Assembly: GCA_948144175.1 (NCBI GenBank)
Contig: CANXME010001461.1
Coordinates: forward strand, 620,001 to 684,000
Direction: 5' to 3'
Length of the DNA stretch: 64,000 nt
Source of the DNA: Closterium sp. NIES-65
Lineage: Eukaryota > Streptophyta > Zygnematophyceae > Desmidiales > Closteriaceae
Both the position numbers and the translations under genes were made by a program. This document shows, piece by piece, positions 1 through 8,735 of this stretch. Position 1 is the stretch's first letter, and every line of letters begins with the position of its first letter. The notes beneath the pieces were generated by a model, which saw only the letters and a list, made by a program, of their open reading frames with translations, was not told where the DNA came from and ran no database searches.

Positions 1-238
1 ACGCCTCCGGTAGCCTCGGCTTCACTTCTTCAAGGTTAACTGTAGTTGCTGCCGTTGTCGCATGTAGAATTGTCGGTGTTGCCGCTGCTGCTGCTGCTAC
101 TGTTGTCGCTACTGTTGTGGCTGTTGCTGACTGGTTCGCAAGGAGTTTTTTGAGTTGTGGGAGCGCCGCATGTATTTGCTTATGCTCAGCACGTAACTCC
201 GCGATTTTCTGTACTGAAATATCTCCTTTTCCCTCCAT
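1..238 (-). pseudogene. gag: gypsy Gag N-terminus, partial
   Basis: Minus-strand reading from the ATG at 236-238. It gives the N-terminal coiled, Ala/Thr-rich part of a gypsy capsid precursor (…KLLANQ…, then an Ala-Thr run), matching the longer Gag at 59092-59871. This region would precede the capsid domain of Gag, which packages element RNA. The capsid core and zinc knuckle are outside the window. The Thr/Ala tract is encoded by degenerate GTT/GCT-type triplets and differs slightly from the other copy, as expected of a slippage-prone repeat. It is partial because the sequence stops at base 1, and without a complete downstream element its coding potential cannot be judged. Confidence 0.7.
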
Positions 239-643
239 TTGGAGATTTACAGGAAGATGCGCGACCAAAATAATCGAAATCTCGGTGCTGGTCGACTTAC
301 TGCGAGTCAAGTTGACTATAGGATCGACGAGCGCAAATTCTGTAGATCGCGCAAATCTCCCCTGGGCGAAATTCGCGGCCGATCTTGGCCGTTGAGGAGA
401 AAATCAATCCGACGCTCCAAATTCCAACGTTTTTGGGCGAAATTCTCTGGGTCGTTGAGAGGAAACTCGATCGAACGGTCGAAACTCCAACCTTCCACCA
501 GTAAATCTGAGGGGTGTTCGAAAACCGAATCGAGGTGGACTTAGAATAATTGCGCGGAACTGGTTTTACATACCCGTATCAACGCTTTCGTCGTCGCCCC
601 CGCGGTTGAAGACCTCGCGTGAAAACCTGCTCTGATTACCATG
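239..643 (-). promoter_or_regulatory. gypsy leader with tRNA-Met primer-binding site
   Basis: The minus strand right after the LTR has TGGTAATCAGAGC (629-641), the usual initiator-Met tRNA primer-binding site, two bases from the LTR end. The rest of the leader contains two diverged copies of a ~75-bp unit (around 365-430 and 435-500) that begin gggcgaaattc. ORFs across it on either strand are short and unlike any retroelement protein. Confidence 0.75.
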
Positions 644-1011
644 TGTGAGGATCTAGGATCGAGCTGAGAAAAGAGAATGTGAATCGAATGAATCACCTGG
701 GTACAACACGAGGCTATATATAGCTCGACACAAGGCCCCGTAACCAGGTGTTACGCGAAGGTTCCGCGGGTCGCGAAGCGTCCCGAACAGATCCTTCCCG
801 AATTCGGTAGAAGGCAATTTGGTGGCAACCGAAAAGCCAGAATTCGGTGCACGCAACCTAGCTTGGTGCTATAACTATAATATAATATAGGAAAGCACCT
901 AGCCTAGGAAATCAAGCAATTCATGCATGCATATAATTATCCTATGCTAGAAATAGCATGATAAAGTAAAGGCAAGCAAGCATAGCTGGCATAAGCTGTC
1001 GTACTCTCACA
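644..1011 (-). repeat. gypsy 5' LTR (368 bp)
   Basis: On the minus strand it begins TGTGAGAGTACGAC and ends CCTCACA (TG...CA). Copies of the same length lie at 32760, 60277, 48646 and 26050. It carries the 5'-LTR-type variants gagctgag and gaatcacc rather than the 3'-LTR-type gagctcag and tgatcacc. Confidence 0.93.
715..722 (-). promoter_or_regulatory. candidate TATA box of gypsy LTR
   Basis: TATATATA lies ~70 bp before the internal end of the LTR. It is conserved in the LTRs at 31792, 32760, 48646 and 26050, and is changed to tacatata in the LTR at 60277. The position fits a U3 promoter with a short R-U5. No transcript evidence is available. Confidence 0.5.
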
Positions 1012-1013
1012 CT

Positions 1014-2786
1014 GGAGGTCTTACGGAGCGTCGTGAGCCTGCGTCTCGGCCTGCGTCGCCTGTCCGTGCTGCTCGCACGAGTGGTCGTGGTTCGCGTCAG
1101 CGTCCTCCGCCTGTCCCCGGCACGCACCGGATGTCTCTGCGTCCTTCCACTGCTCCGCTGCGTGCCCCTTTGCCTTCTCCTCCCGAGTCCTCTCTTCCTG
1201 CTCTTGCTGACCCGGAGTCGGACTCCCTTCGTGCTGCCAGTCCTACTGTCACGCGTCTCCTTGCTACTGTCATCACTGACCCTTCCTTTGAGTCCACTGC
1301 TGCGTCTGCCTTAGTTGCTGAGCTTGTCGACTTCGCTGCTCACTGTCGTCTAGAATACGCCTCTAGTCTTGCTGCAGAGTCTGCGTCTGTCTGTCCTCCG
1401 TCCGTTGGGGGTGAGTGTGCTCTTAGCACGGAAGTCCTTGAGGACAGGCAGGAGGAGTTCCAGTGCTTTGCTGCTGCTTTTCCCCATCTCGTGTCCACGC
1501 TGATTGCCCCTGAGGGAGACCCGGATGCGCCAGACATCCCGACTCCTCGATCGTACGCTGAGGCAATCGAGGGTCCCTACTCCTCACAGTGGCAGTCAGC
1601 CATGGACGCAGAGATGGCTTTCTGGAAGTCCACAGGCACCTACCTCGACGAGGTTCCCCAACCTGGGGCGAACATCGTCAGTGGCATGTGGATTTTCAAG
1701 GTGAAGCGGCCGCCAGGTTCTCCGCCTGTCTTCAAGGCGCGTTACGTAGCTCGAGGCTTCAGTCAGCGGCAGGGAGTTGACTACATTCAGACCTTCTCCC
1801 CCACCCCGACGATGACCAGTCTTCGGGTACTGCTGCACATAGCCGCTCAGCGCGACTACGAGCTTCACTCTCTTGACTTCAGCACAGCTTTCTTGCAGGG
1901 CAGCCTGTACGAGGAGATCTAGCTGCGTCGCCCACCTGGCTTCACTGGGTCGTTTCCTCCTGGTACCCAGTGGAGCCTCCGGCGGCCAGTCTACGGTCTC
2001 CGCCAGGCGCCCCGTGAGTGGCACGACACACTGAGGACTACACTTGCGGCTCTTGGGTTTGCTCCTTCTACTGCCGACCTGTCGCTGTTTCTGCGCACCG
2101 ACACCTCTTTGCCGCCGTTCTACATCCTCGTGTGCGTCGACGACTTGGTCTTTGCCACTGCTGACACTGCTGGACTCGCCCATGTGAAGTCCGAGCTGCA
2201 GAAGAGACACACGTGCACACACCTGGGTGAACTGCGCGGCTACCTTGGCTTGCAGATCACCCGGAACAGAGCACAACGCACCATTACCCTGACCCAGTCA
2301 CACATGGTGCAGCACGTCCTTCAGCACTTCGACTTCACGTACTCCTCGGCACTGGCCACTCCTCTGGTTACAGGTCACTCGCTCTCAGCTCTGCCTTCTG
2401 ATGAGTCCGTAGAGCCGAGTGGCCCGTACCCAGAGCTTGTTGGCTGTCTCATGTACCTGATGACCTGCACTCGAGCTGACCTTGCATGCCCTCTTAGCAT
2501 CTTGGCACGCTACGTTGCTCTTAGGAGACACCGACCAGAGCACATGGCGGCAGCGAAGAGGGTGTTGCGCTACTTGTGCAGTACGTCGGGCAGGGGGCTA
2601 GTGCTTGGAGGGCGACGTTCAGTGGTCCTCACAGGTCACGCAGACGCTTCTTGGGCTGACGACCAGGCTACGCAGCGGTCCTCACAGGTCACGCAGACGC
2701 TACTTGGCCTGACTTGCTTACTTCTTGACCTTGCTTATACTGTGATCTTTCTATACCTGCACTTGCTTGTTTACCTTAATATATGA
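1014..2786 (+). pseudogene. pol: Copia-1 reverse transcriptase, nonsense and deletion-damaged
   Basis: Codes for the C-terminal half of a copia polyprotein: a Ser/Pro-rich linker (…TERREPASRP…, MSLRPSTAPL), then a Ty1/copia RT (FSQRQGVDY…, LHSLDFSTAFLQG, …VDDLVFAT). The frame is open from 1014 to 1922, where TAG replaces the Trp codon of the EEIWLRRPPGF motif. The same TAG is in the other two copies, so it predates the duplication. The frame resumes to 2786. The catalytic YVDD reads CVDD here. Near 2690 about 390 bp are lost, including the RNase H acidic residues, and the join is made through a repeated cacaggtcacgcagacgct segment. It cannot make active RT. Confidence 0.88.
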
Positions 2787-2925
2787 TCTTGCATGTCAAC
2801 TAGCCTTGTGGCCTTGAACTTGTGCTCGGAATGTGTGGTGATGTTGTGATCCACCCCGAGCTTGCTTTGCTTTGCTTGACTGGTCTTGTGACCCCTTGTT
2901 CTCCCCCACTTTGCCTATGGGGGTG

Positions 2926-3052
2926 TGTCAGACTTGTATGACTTAGCCTGTGTAGGCTATAGTGGGGTAGCACATATGGGGTACAACACTTTTCTAGGTT
3001 TGTACTTGTACCCAACCTTTCCCTAAGTTCAATCATTCCTCATTTCTTCACA
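2926..3052 (+). repeat. Copia-1 3' LTR (127 bp) with preceding polypurine tract
   Basis: TGTCAGACTTG...TTCTTCACA. The base-pairing partner is the 5' LTR at 31288-31413 (minus strand). It is preceded by ctatgggggtg, the polypurine tract shared by all the copia elements here. It includes the core GTAGGCTATAGTGGGGTAGC that is conserved between otherwise different LTRs. Confidence 0.88.
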
Positions 3053-3126
3053 AGTACAGCCAAAATTTGGGTTTACTATATGTATCCTATCTACTGCTAG
3101 TGCAACCCCTCTTTCTGTCTCTAACT

Positions 3127-3850
3127 TTCAGCTAGCGTTTCTCGACATGCTATCAGAACGAGAAAGCTCGTGGCATGTGGGCACACCTACTTCCGATGCT
3201 GTCCTGCCTGTCTCGCGCTCGGGGCACGCGACCTTTTCTGCTTGCCGCGCGCCCGGCACGCACGGCGTTTTTTCTTCCCGTCGCGCGCCCCGGGCGCGCG
3301 GTGGTTTTGTGCCCGCCACACGCCCTGAGCGCGCAGTGGTTTCCTGCCCGCCGCGCGCCCCGGGCACGCGCGGCGGTTTCGTCGCCTGTCGCGGCACCGC
3401 AGGGGCCCGCACGCCGTCTCCCCTCCCGTCGCCCGTCGCAGCGCCCCGGGGGCCCGCGCGCTGTCCCCTCCCGTCATGTGTCGCGGCGTCACGGGGGCCC
3501 GTGCGCCGCCCCCTCCCGTCGCCCATCGCGGCGCCCCGAGGGCCCGCGCGCCGCCCTGCTCGTCGCCGGTCGCGGCGCCCTGGGGGCCCGCACGCCGCCC
3601 CCTCCCGTCGCCCGGCGTGGCACCCTAGGGGCCCGCGCGCCGCCCTTCCCGTCGCACGTCGCAGCACCCAAGGGACTCGCGCGCCGCCCCGCTTCCGCTC
3701 GCACGCCGCCCCAGCTGCTGCATGCGTATCTGCCCCGCGCGGCACGCGCGCCGCGTGCGTTGGGGGCACGGGGGTGGCGGGTATGGGGGTGGCGAGTGTG
3801 TGAGCCGTCCCCTGCTCCTCCTCCTCCTCCATCTCCCACTTCTCGACATT
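3127..3850 (+). repeat. GC-rich degenerate tandem repeat, retroelement-leader-like
   Basis: About 700 bp of ~45-bp degenerate units built on gcgcgccgccccctcccgtc-type blocks. It is preceded at 3149 by tgctatcagaacgag, which resembles a Met-tRNA primer site directly after a CA-ending sequence (tttctcgaca). The organisation mimics the LTR-PBS-leader order of the copia elements, but I see no gag after it. Long ORFs in several frames on both strands are composition artefacts. Confidence 0.5.
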
Positions 3851-4104
3851 ATTTGTCCTGATCAAGTAATCTGCTGCCATCTCGGATGTGGGGCAGTAGG
3901 TGTTAGAGGTTAAGGACGGAGTCTAGGAAGATTAGGGGCCGAAATAAGTCAAAATTGTTCCAGGTTTGTACTTGTACCCAACCTTTCCCTTAGTTCAATC
4001 ATTCCTCATTTCTTCACAAGTACAGCCCAAATTTGGGTTTTCTATATGTATCCTATCTACTGCTAGTGCAACCCCTTTTTCTGTCTCTAACTTTCAGCTA
4101 GCGT

Positions 4105-4800
4105 TTCTCGACATGCTATCAGAACGAGAACGGTCGTGGCATGTGGGCACACCTACTTCCGCTGCTGTCCTGCCTGTCTCGCGCTCAGGGCACGCGACGT
4201 TTTCTGCTTGCCGTGCACCCGGCACGCACGGCGTTTTTTCTTCCCGCCGCGCGCCCCGCGCGCGCGGTGGTTTTGTGCTCGCCACATGCCCTGAGCGCGC
4301 AGTGGTTTCCTGCCCGCCGCGCGCCCCGGGCACGCGCGGCGGTTTCGTCGCCTGTCGCGGCACCGCAGGGGCCCGCACGCCGTCTCCCCTCACGTCGCCC
4401 GTCGCAGCGCCCCGGGGGCCCGCGCGCTGTCCCCTCCCGTCATGTGTCGCGGCGTCACGGGGGCCCGCGCGCCGCCCCCTCCCGTCGCCCATCGCGGCGC
4501 CCCGAGGGCCCGCGCGCCGCCCTGCTCGTCGCCCGTCGCGGCGCCCTGGGGGCCCGCACGCCGCCCCCTCCCGTCGCCCGGCGTGGCACCCTAGGGGCCC
4601 GCGCGCCGCCCTTTTCGTCGCCCGTCGCAGCGCCCCAGGGACTCGCGCGCCGCCCCGCTTCCGCTCGCACGCCGCCCCAGCTGCTGCATGCGTATCTGCC
4701 CCGCGCGGCACGCGCGCCGCGTGCGTTGGGAGCACGAGGGTGGCGGGTATGGGGGTGGCGGGTATGGGGGTGGCGAGTGTGTGAGCCTCCCCTGCTCCTC
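4105..4800 (+). repeat. second copy of the GC-rich degenerate repeat
   Basis: Duplicate of 3140-3830 with a few substitutions and one extra gggtatgggggtggc unit near 4745-4770. Near-identical to 39515-40210. Confidence 0.7.
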
Positions 4801-5228
4801 CTCCTCCTCCATCTCCCACTTCTCGACATTATTTGTCCTGGCTGTCGTGCTTCGTTTGTCGAGTCAAAGGTCACTGACCTTTGACCTTCACCTCAACTTC
4901 TTGTTGCTGTCCCTTTGTCAACCGCTTCGGTGTAGCTCGGTTGACTCGGTGTTGCTTCGCTGTGAGCTTGCTTTGTTCATGTTATAGTGCTCGACACATT
5001 AGAAGCGCGAACTATATGTTTCCATCATTCCCCTTCGCTTCTGCAATGTCGTCGCCTTCGTTGCTGGTGACGTGGCCTTGTCCAGTCAACAGCGTGCAAT
5101 ACTCGAACTTCTGCTTTCTGAGTTTCTTGATCAAGTAATCTGCTGCCATCTCGGATGTGGGGCAGTAGGTGTTAGAGGTTAAGGACGGAGTCTAGGAAGA
5201 TTAGGGGCCGAAATAACTCAAAATTGTC

Positions 5229-5904
5229 AACTACAACTCTGGACAGGAAAGTCGTCGTCACAAGAAACTCTGTTGACAAGAAACGCACTGTTAGAAATCT
5301 CTCAAACACGAGTATGTTGTAGCCCTTGACCGTGACCATCTTTCACCATATGATTCGTATCAAAATATGGAGTATAACTCGAGTTATGAATTTCGGCACA
5401 CTAGGGGGCATGCTGCCATAGCAACTTAACACAATCACAATGGTTCACACATTGGTTCACAAAGAGGATTGAAGTGGCTAGAAACCAGATAGGGGAGGAT
5501 AAGTAGGACGAGAGGGAAGGGCCGCAAGGAATTCCCAACCAAGGAAAACTTGTAAGCACACCAAGGAAATCTTGGTTCGTCGGAAAGCTCTTGAGGCATC
5601 AAGTCATTTCAAATATATGCTCAAATTATCATTCACACACATTCAGAGAATCCAAACCACACGGAACACAATTTCTTGCACATGCTCACACCACGCATGC
5701 AACGCACGAACACATGATGCGAGGCAGATAGACGTGAATGCAAATGATAGCATCACATAACAAACTCCCCCTCTGGCTGCTTGCCATCATCCCACATGCC
5801 ATAGCTCAAGCATACACTCTCAATGCATACTCATTTGAGTAAGCTCCATTCACTTCAACACTCGTCTCAATAGAAATCATTTCCTTCCAACATCTCCTCT
5901 TTTC
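5229..5904. other. AT-richer unassigned flank
   Basis: No ORF with recognisable content. Base composition is clearly lower in GC than the surrounding elements. It is repeated near-identically at 40639-41314. Nothing functional recognised. Confidence 0.5.
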
Positions 5905-6117
5905 TCAAATCAGCAGCCAGCCCTTGTGGTCCTTCGCAATTCCCCAGTGCACACCCCATCTCCCAGAAGCTTCCTGCTTTCCCCTCTTCTCCTTAGGCAC
6001 ATGAAACACCATCATGCTGCGGTAGGCTCTCAGCATGTTGACTAATGATGCACTCCTATACCACTTGGTGTAGGGGATGTTAATGGGAATGGAGTGTTGG
6101 CCCTGCCCTCGCTTGGG
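5905..6117 (-). pseudogene. degenerate fragment of a different copia integrase C-terminus
   Basis: The minus strand reads …PYTKWYRSA…NMLRAY…FHVPKEKRGK…GVHWGIAKDHKGW…, then stops. The VPKEKRGK and following Gly-containing block resemble the region just after the catalytic core of copia integrases (consensus 'HVPKEKR-K-D…-FLGY'). It is about 70 residues long, with no catalytic triad and no adjoining RT. It belongs to a family distinct from the GC-rich copias of this window, whose equivalent region reads …SADKLSPRAVPCVFLGF. Identification rests on this motif alone. The same fragment lies at 41315-41527. Confidence 0.45.
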
Positions 6118-6159
6118 CAATGCCGACAACTTGGTCGGATGTACGGGAATAGCAGCCGA

Positions 6160-6570
6160 CCGTTCATAGTGGGAGAGTTGCTCGACAGGCTTCGTCGAGC
6201 TGCAGGGGACCGCTGTGGTGTTGTTGTCGACCAAGGAGCTCGACAAATGCAAGTGACTGGTCTGGACGACGGTTGGGCCGTTGACCAGGAGGGGCAGTTC
6301 GACCGGGAGGTCGACGGAGCAGACCGTCGACCTGCAGTTTGACAGGGAGGTCAACGGAGCAGACCGTCGACCTGACAAGTGAGAAGCGGTCGATGAGGGG
6401 AGCTCGCCGATAACCGCTGACAGTTCTGGTCGACGGAAGGGGTCCGTCGACCAGAGGGTAGCTCGACAGGAGCCATGGTCGACCAAGGGCACCGAGTGTT
6501 CAACTAGAGGGAGCTGTGGTCGACCAGAGGCACCTGGTGGTCGATCGAAGGCACTTTGGTGGTCGACCAG
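6160..6570. repeat. GTCGAC-rich degenerate repeat
   Basis: GTCGAC and near variants (ggtcgaccagag, ggtcgatcg, gctcgacag) recur about every 15-40 bp. Two ~30-bp blocks containing ggagcagaccgtcgacctg are tandem at 6315-6375. Function unknown. Duplicated at 41570-41980. Confidence 0.5.
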
Positions 6571-6973
6571 AGCACCTGGTGGTGTCCAGGTGGACCGGGT
6601 AACTGGCTAAAGGAGTTCTGCGGAGGAACGCGAATGTCTTCGAGGTCACGATGGCGAAGGCGACTTCGGGCTGGTATCCCCAAGTTGATGTGGCTCGTCA
6701 GGTGCAGACAACAACTGACGGATGCCCAACGAGGCAAGTCGGGACAATCGTCTGCGCGCACCTGCGAGCGTGCACACTGCTGTCTTCTACGGGACAACGC
6801 TGGACAGCCACTTTGCTGCAGCGTTGGCACGCCGTTGACTTGCAGTGTTGGCAGGTCGCTCTTCTGCAGTGCTGGTACGGCTCCTCTACGCAACGCTGGC
6901 AGGAGATCGACCAAGCTGCGCTGGCGATCGACTAGGCTAGCTGTAGAGTTGGTAGGTGCTTGATGTAGTCATT
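6571..6973. other. unassigned flank with ~24-bp degenerate tandem repeat
   Basis: Between about 6818 and 6935 a ~24-bp unit related to 'gcagcgttggcacg' recurs about five times with variation. No credible coding region. It ends at the Copia-2 LTR, whose insertion-side five bases are tcatt (6969-6973). Confidence 0.4.
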
Positions 6974-7104
6974 TGTCAGAACATTATAGCTTATACATCT
7001 GTGTAGGCTGTAGTGGGGTAGCCCATAAGGGGTACAACCCAATTAGGGTTAGTACTTGTACCCAACTGTTTCATAGTTCAATCATTCTCGTTCTAATTTT
7101 CACA
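6974..7104 (+). repeat. Copia-2 5' LTR (131 bp) and adjacent primer site
   Basis: TGTCAGAACATTATAG...ATTTTCACA, followed directly at 7105 by TGGTATAGAGCAGG, complementary to an initiator-Met tRNA 3' end apart from one missing base. Copy B is at 42384-42514. Confidence 0.88.
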
Positions 7105-7571
7105 TGGTATAGAGCAGGTTCCCTCGTGGGAACTGTTCCTAGGGCCCACCGACCTTTTTTTCCCTGCCCGGAGCGCGCTTGGCCCCTGCCCGAGTCGCGC
7201 CCCGTGTGACTCCCCTTCGTGGCCTCTCCTTCGTGGCCTCTAGTGGCCTCCCTCACGGCCCCTAGTTGCCCCGTCGCGCCGTCCTCACGGCCCCGTCGCG
7301 CCGCCCCTGCGGCCCTCTTTGCACTGCCCTTGCGGCCCCTTTCCGCGGCCCCGTTGCCGCCCTTTCAGCGGCCCCGTCGCCGCCCTTTCAGCCGCCCTGT
7401 CGCCGCCCTTTCAGCGGCCTCGTCGCCGCCCTTCCATGGCCTCGCCGCCCGCCCTTGCAGCGGCCCCGTTGCCGCCCTTCCGCGGCCCCGACGCCGCCCT
7501 TCCGTGGCCCTGTCGCCGCCCCTCCGCGGCCCCAACGCCGCCCTTCCACGGCCCCGTCGCCGCCCTCCAGC
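7105..7571 (+). repeat. Copia-2 GC-rich leader repeats
   Basis: After the primer site and a ggaactgttcctagggccc block the leader becomes degenerate ggcccc/gccgcccttt units of ~20 bp. It joins the C-terminal Gag reading frame directly at ~7572 (…agcggtgagtggtac), so the Gag N-terminal coding part is deleted. Confidence 0.65.
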
Positions 7572-8735
7572 GGTGAGTGGTACACTGCGCGCCAGCGCGG
7601 TGGGGATTTTGGTCCCTGCACTTACGTCCTCCGTACCGGTGACCTAGCTGGTGAGCAGTGCGGGGGCCCGCACTCCACCGAGCGCTGCTTCGGTCGCCTG
7701 ACGGACGCGTGGCGTCGCCAGTTCCCTGAGGCGTCAGAGATCCCTCGGTGGGGAGATCTGTCTAGGGCGGGGGTTGCCGTCTTTGATCTTGACTATGATG
7801 CTATCTTTGCTGCCATATATTCTGTGACTGCTAGTGTTGAGGGTGACTGTTACCTGTGTGTACCGCCTGACCCGGGCATTGAGGCCACTGATCTAGGTAC
7901 TGGTGAGGCTGCTGCTCTAGGTGCTAGTGCGTCTGCTGCCCCAGGTGCCGATGCGTCTGCTGTCCCAGGTGCCAGTGCGTCTGCTGCCCCAGGTGCTGGT
8001 GAGTCTGCTCTCTCAGGTACTACGTCGGCTCAGGCCTTCCACACCTTCACCCTTGACTCGGGTGCGTCCCGCTCCTTCTTTCGAGACCGCACCACTCTTA
8101 CGCCGCTCAGTCGGCCGGTTGCAGTCTCCCTGGCAGACCCCTCTGGGGGTCCTGTCCTTGCTAGCTTCTCCACTGTCTTACCGTGCCCGGCAGCCCCCTC
8201 TGGCACCCTGTCAGGTCTCTACCTCCCCTCGTTCTCTACGAACTTGGTGAGTGGAGCGGACCTACAGGATAGGGGGGTTGACCAGTTCATTCCTGCGAGT
8301 CAGCGAGTGACCCACTGCACGTGTGCTTGGACAGGCCGACACTCGGCCACGTTCACTCGTCGGCCAAGGTCGAGCCTGTACACCCTTACTACTGAGTCTC
8401 CTCCGGCTGTTGAGTCTGGCCAGGTAGCTGCGTCGAGTCAGGTGTTTGCTGCAGCGTCCAGGTCTGGTCCTGAGTCTGCTCCCTGCTCGTGTCGTCTCCT
8501 GTCTCACCAGACTCTCCTCTGGCACCACTGCCTTGGTCACCCCTCCCTGCCTCGTCTCCGAGGCATGGCCTCCCGTGTCCTTGTCTCTGGTCTCCCTCGG
8601 TCCCTCCGTCCCCTACCTCCGGGGCGTGGCCCTACCTGCGTCCCCTGCGTCGAGGGGCGACAGCGCGCCGCCCCTCACTCCTCCGAGTTTCCTCCGACAG
8701 AGGCTCCGCTACAGACCCTCCACATGGACGTGTAG
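7572..8735 (+). pseudogene. gag-pol: Copia-2 C-terminal Gag, protease and GAG-pre-integrase
   Basis: In order: the REWY-like block (SGEWYTARQRGG), an atypical zinc motif C-x13-C-x3-H-x4-C (CTYVLRTG…CGGPH…RCF), an Ala-Ser-Gly-rich spacer of repeated GASA units, the aspartic protease motif TLDSGASRSFF, and the GAG-pre-integrase HHCC motif (LWHHCLGH…CVPC). The frame is open back into the leader, but no normal Gag start or capsid-like N-terminus remains. TAG at 8733-8735 replaces the Trp of LHMDVWGP at the start of the integrase core. The same TAG occurs in copy B at 44099. Protease would release Gag and Pol products in the particle. This copy is inactive. Confidence 0.85.

Larger units (their letters stand above)
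1..1011 (-). mobile_element. Ty3/gypsy chromovirus, copy A: 5' LTR, leader and start of gag (cut by window edge)
   Basis: On the minus strand this runs 5' LTR (644-1011), primer site (629-641), leader, and the first ~79 codons of gag. It is near-identical to 59635-60644, where the same element is seen whole. The left edge of the window cuts it. The flanking 5 bases on the right (ctgga, 1012-1016) equal the target duplication of the whole copy, so this is a duplicate of one insertion into Copia-1 rather than an independent event. Confidence 0.88.
1012..3052 (+). mobile_element. Copia-1 copy A, 3' half (RT to 3' LTR)
   Basis: Starts exactly at the gypsy LTR boundary and continues the Copia-1 reading frame (linker, RT, remnant of RNase H, polypurine tract, LTR). 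The missing 5' half would lie on the far side of the gypsy insertion, outside the window. Equivalent pieces are at 33128 and 60645. Confidence 0.88.
2996..5228. repeat. tandem duplication (~1 kb units) starting inside the LTR
   Basis: Unit 1 (2996-3961) and unit 2 (3962-5228) both begin aggtttgtacttgtaccc, pass through LTR end, AT-rich spacer and GC-rich tract, and end in ...ggccgaaata-(a/g)ctcaaaattgt. Unit 1 lacks ~290 bp (the equivalent of 4840-5130). The copy of this region at 39372-40638 has only one unit, so the duplication arose after the large duplication or was lost in copy B. Confidence 0.8.

Noticed and set aside
629-641. tRNA-like sequence near the gypsy LTR
   Set aside because: Only the 13-base complement of a tRNA 3' end, i.e. 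a primer-binding site, not a tRNA gene.
1920-1922. UAG in Copia-1 RT as programmed readthrough
   Set aside because: Copia-3, -4, -5 and -6 have TGG at this Trp codon, so it is an inherited mutation of the duplicated copies.
1596-2276. 226-codon minus-strand ORF (also 61218-61910 and 35639-36685)
   Set aside because: Antisense shadow of the RT region. The sense strand has the conserved RT motifs.
3128-4884. Long overlapping ORFs on both strands (about 220-270 codons, Arg/Ala/Pro-rich)
   Set aside because: They sit on a GC-rich degenerate tandem repeat with open frames in four or more phases. No motif is kept between phases, so composition explains them.
5572-5760. Small ORFs in the AT-richer flank as host genes
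   Set aside because: Short, no recognisable motif, no intron or context support, and duplicated with the flank.
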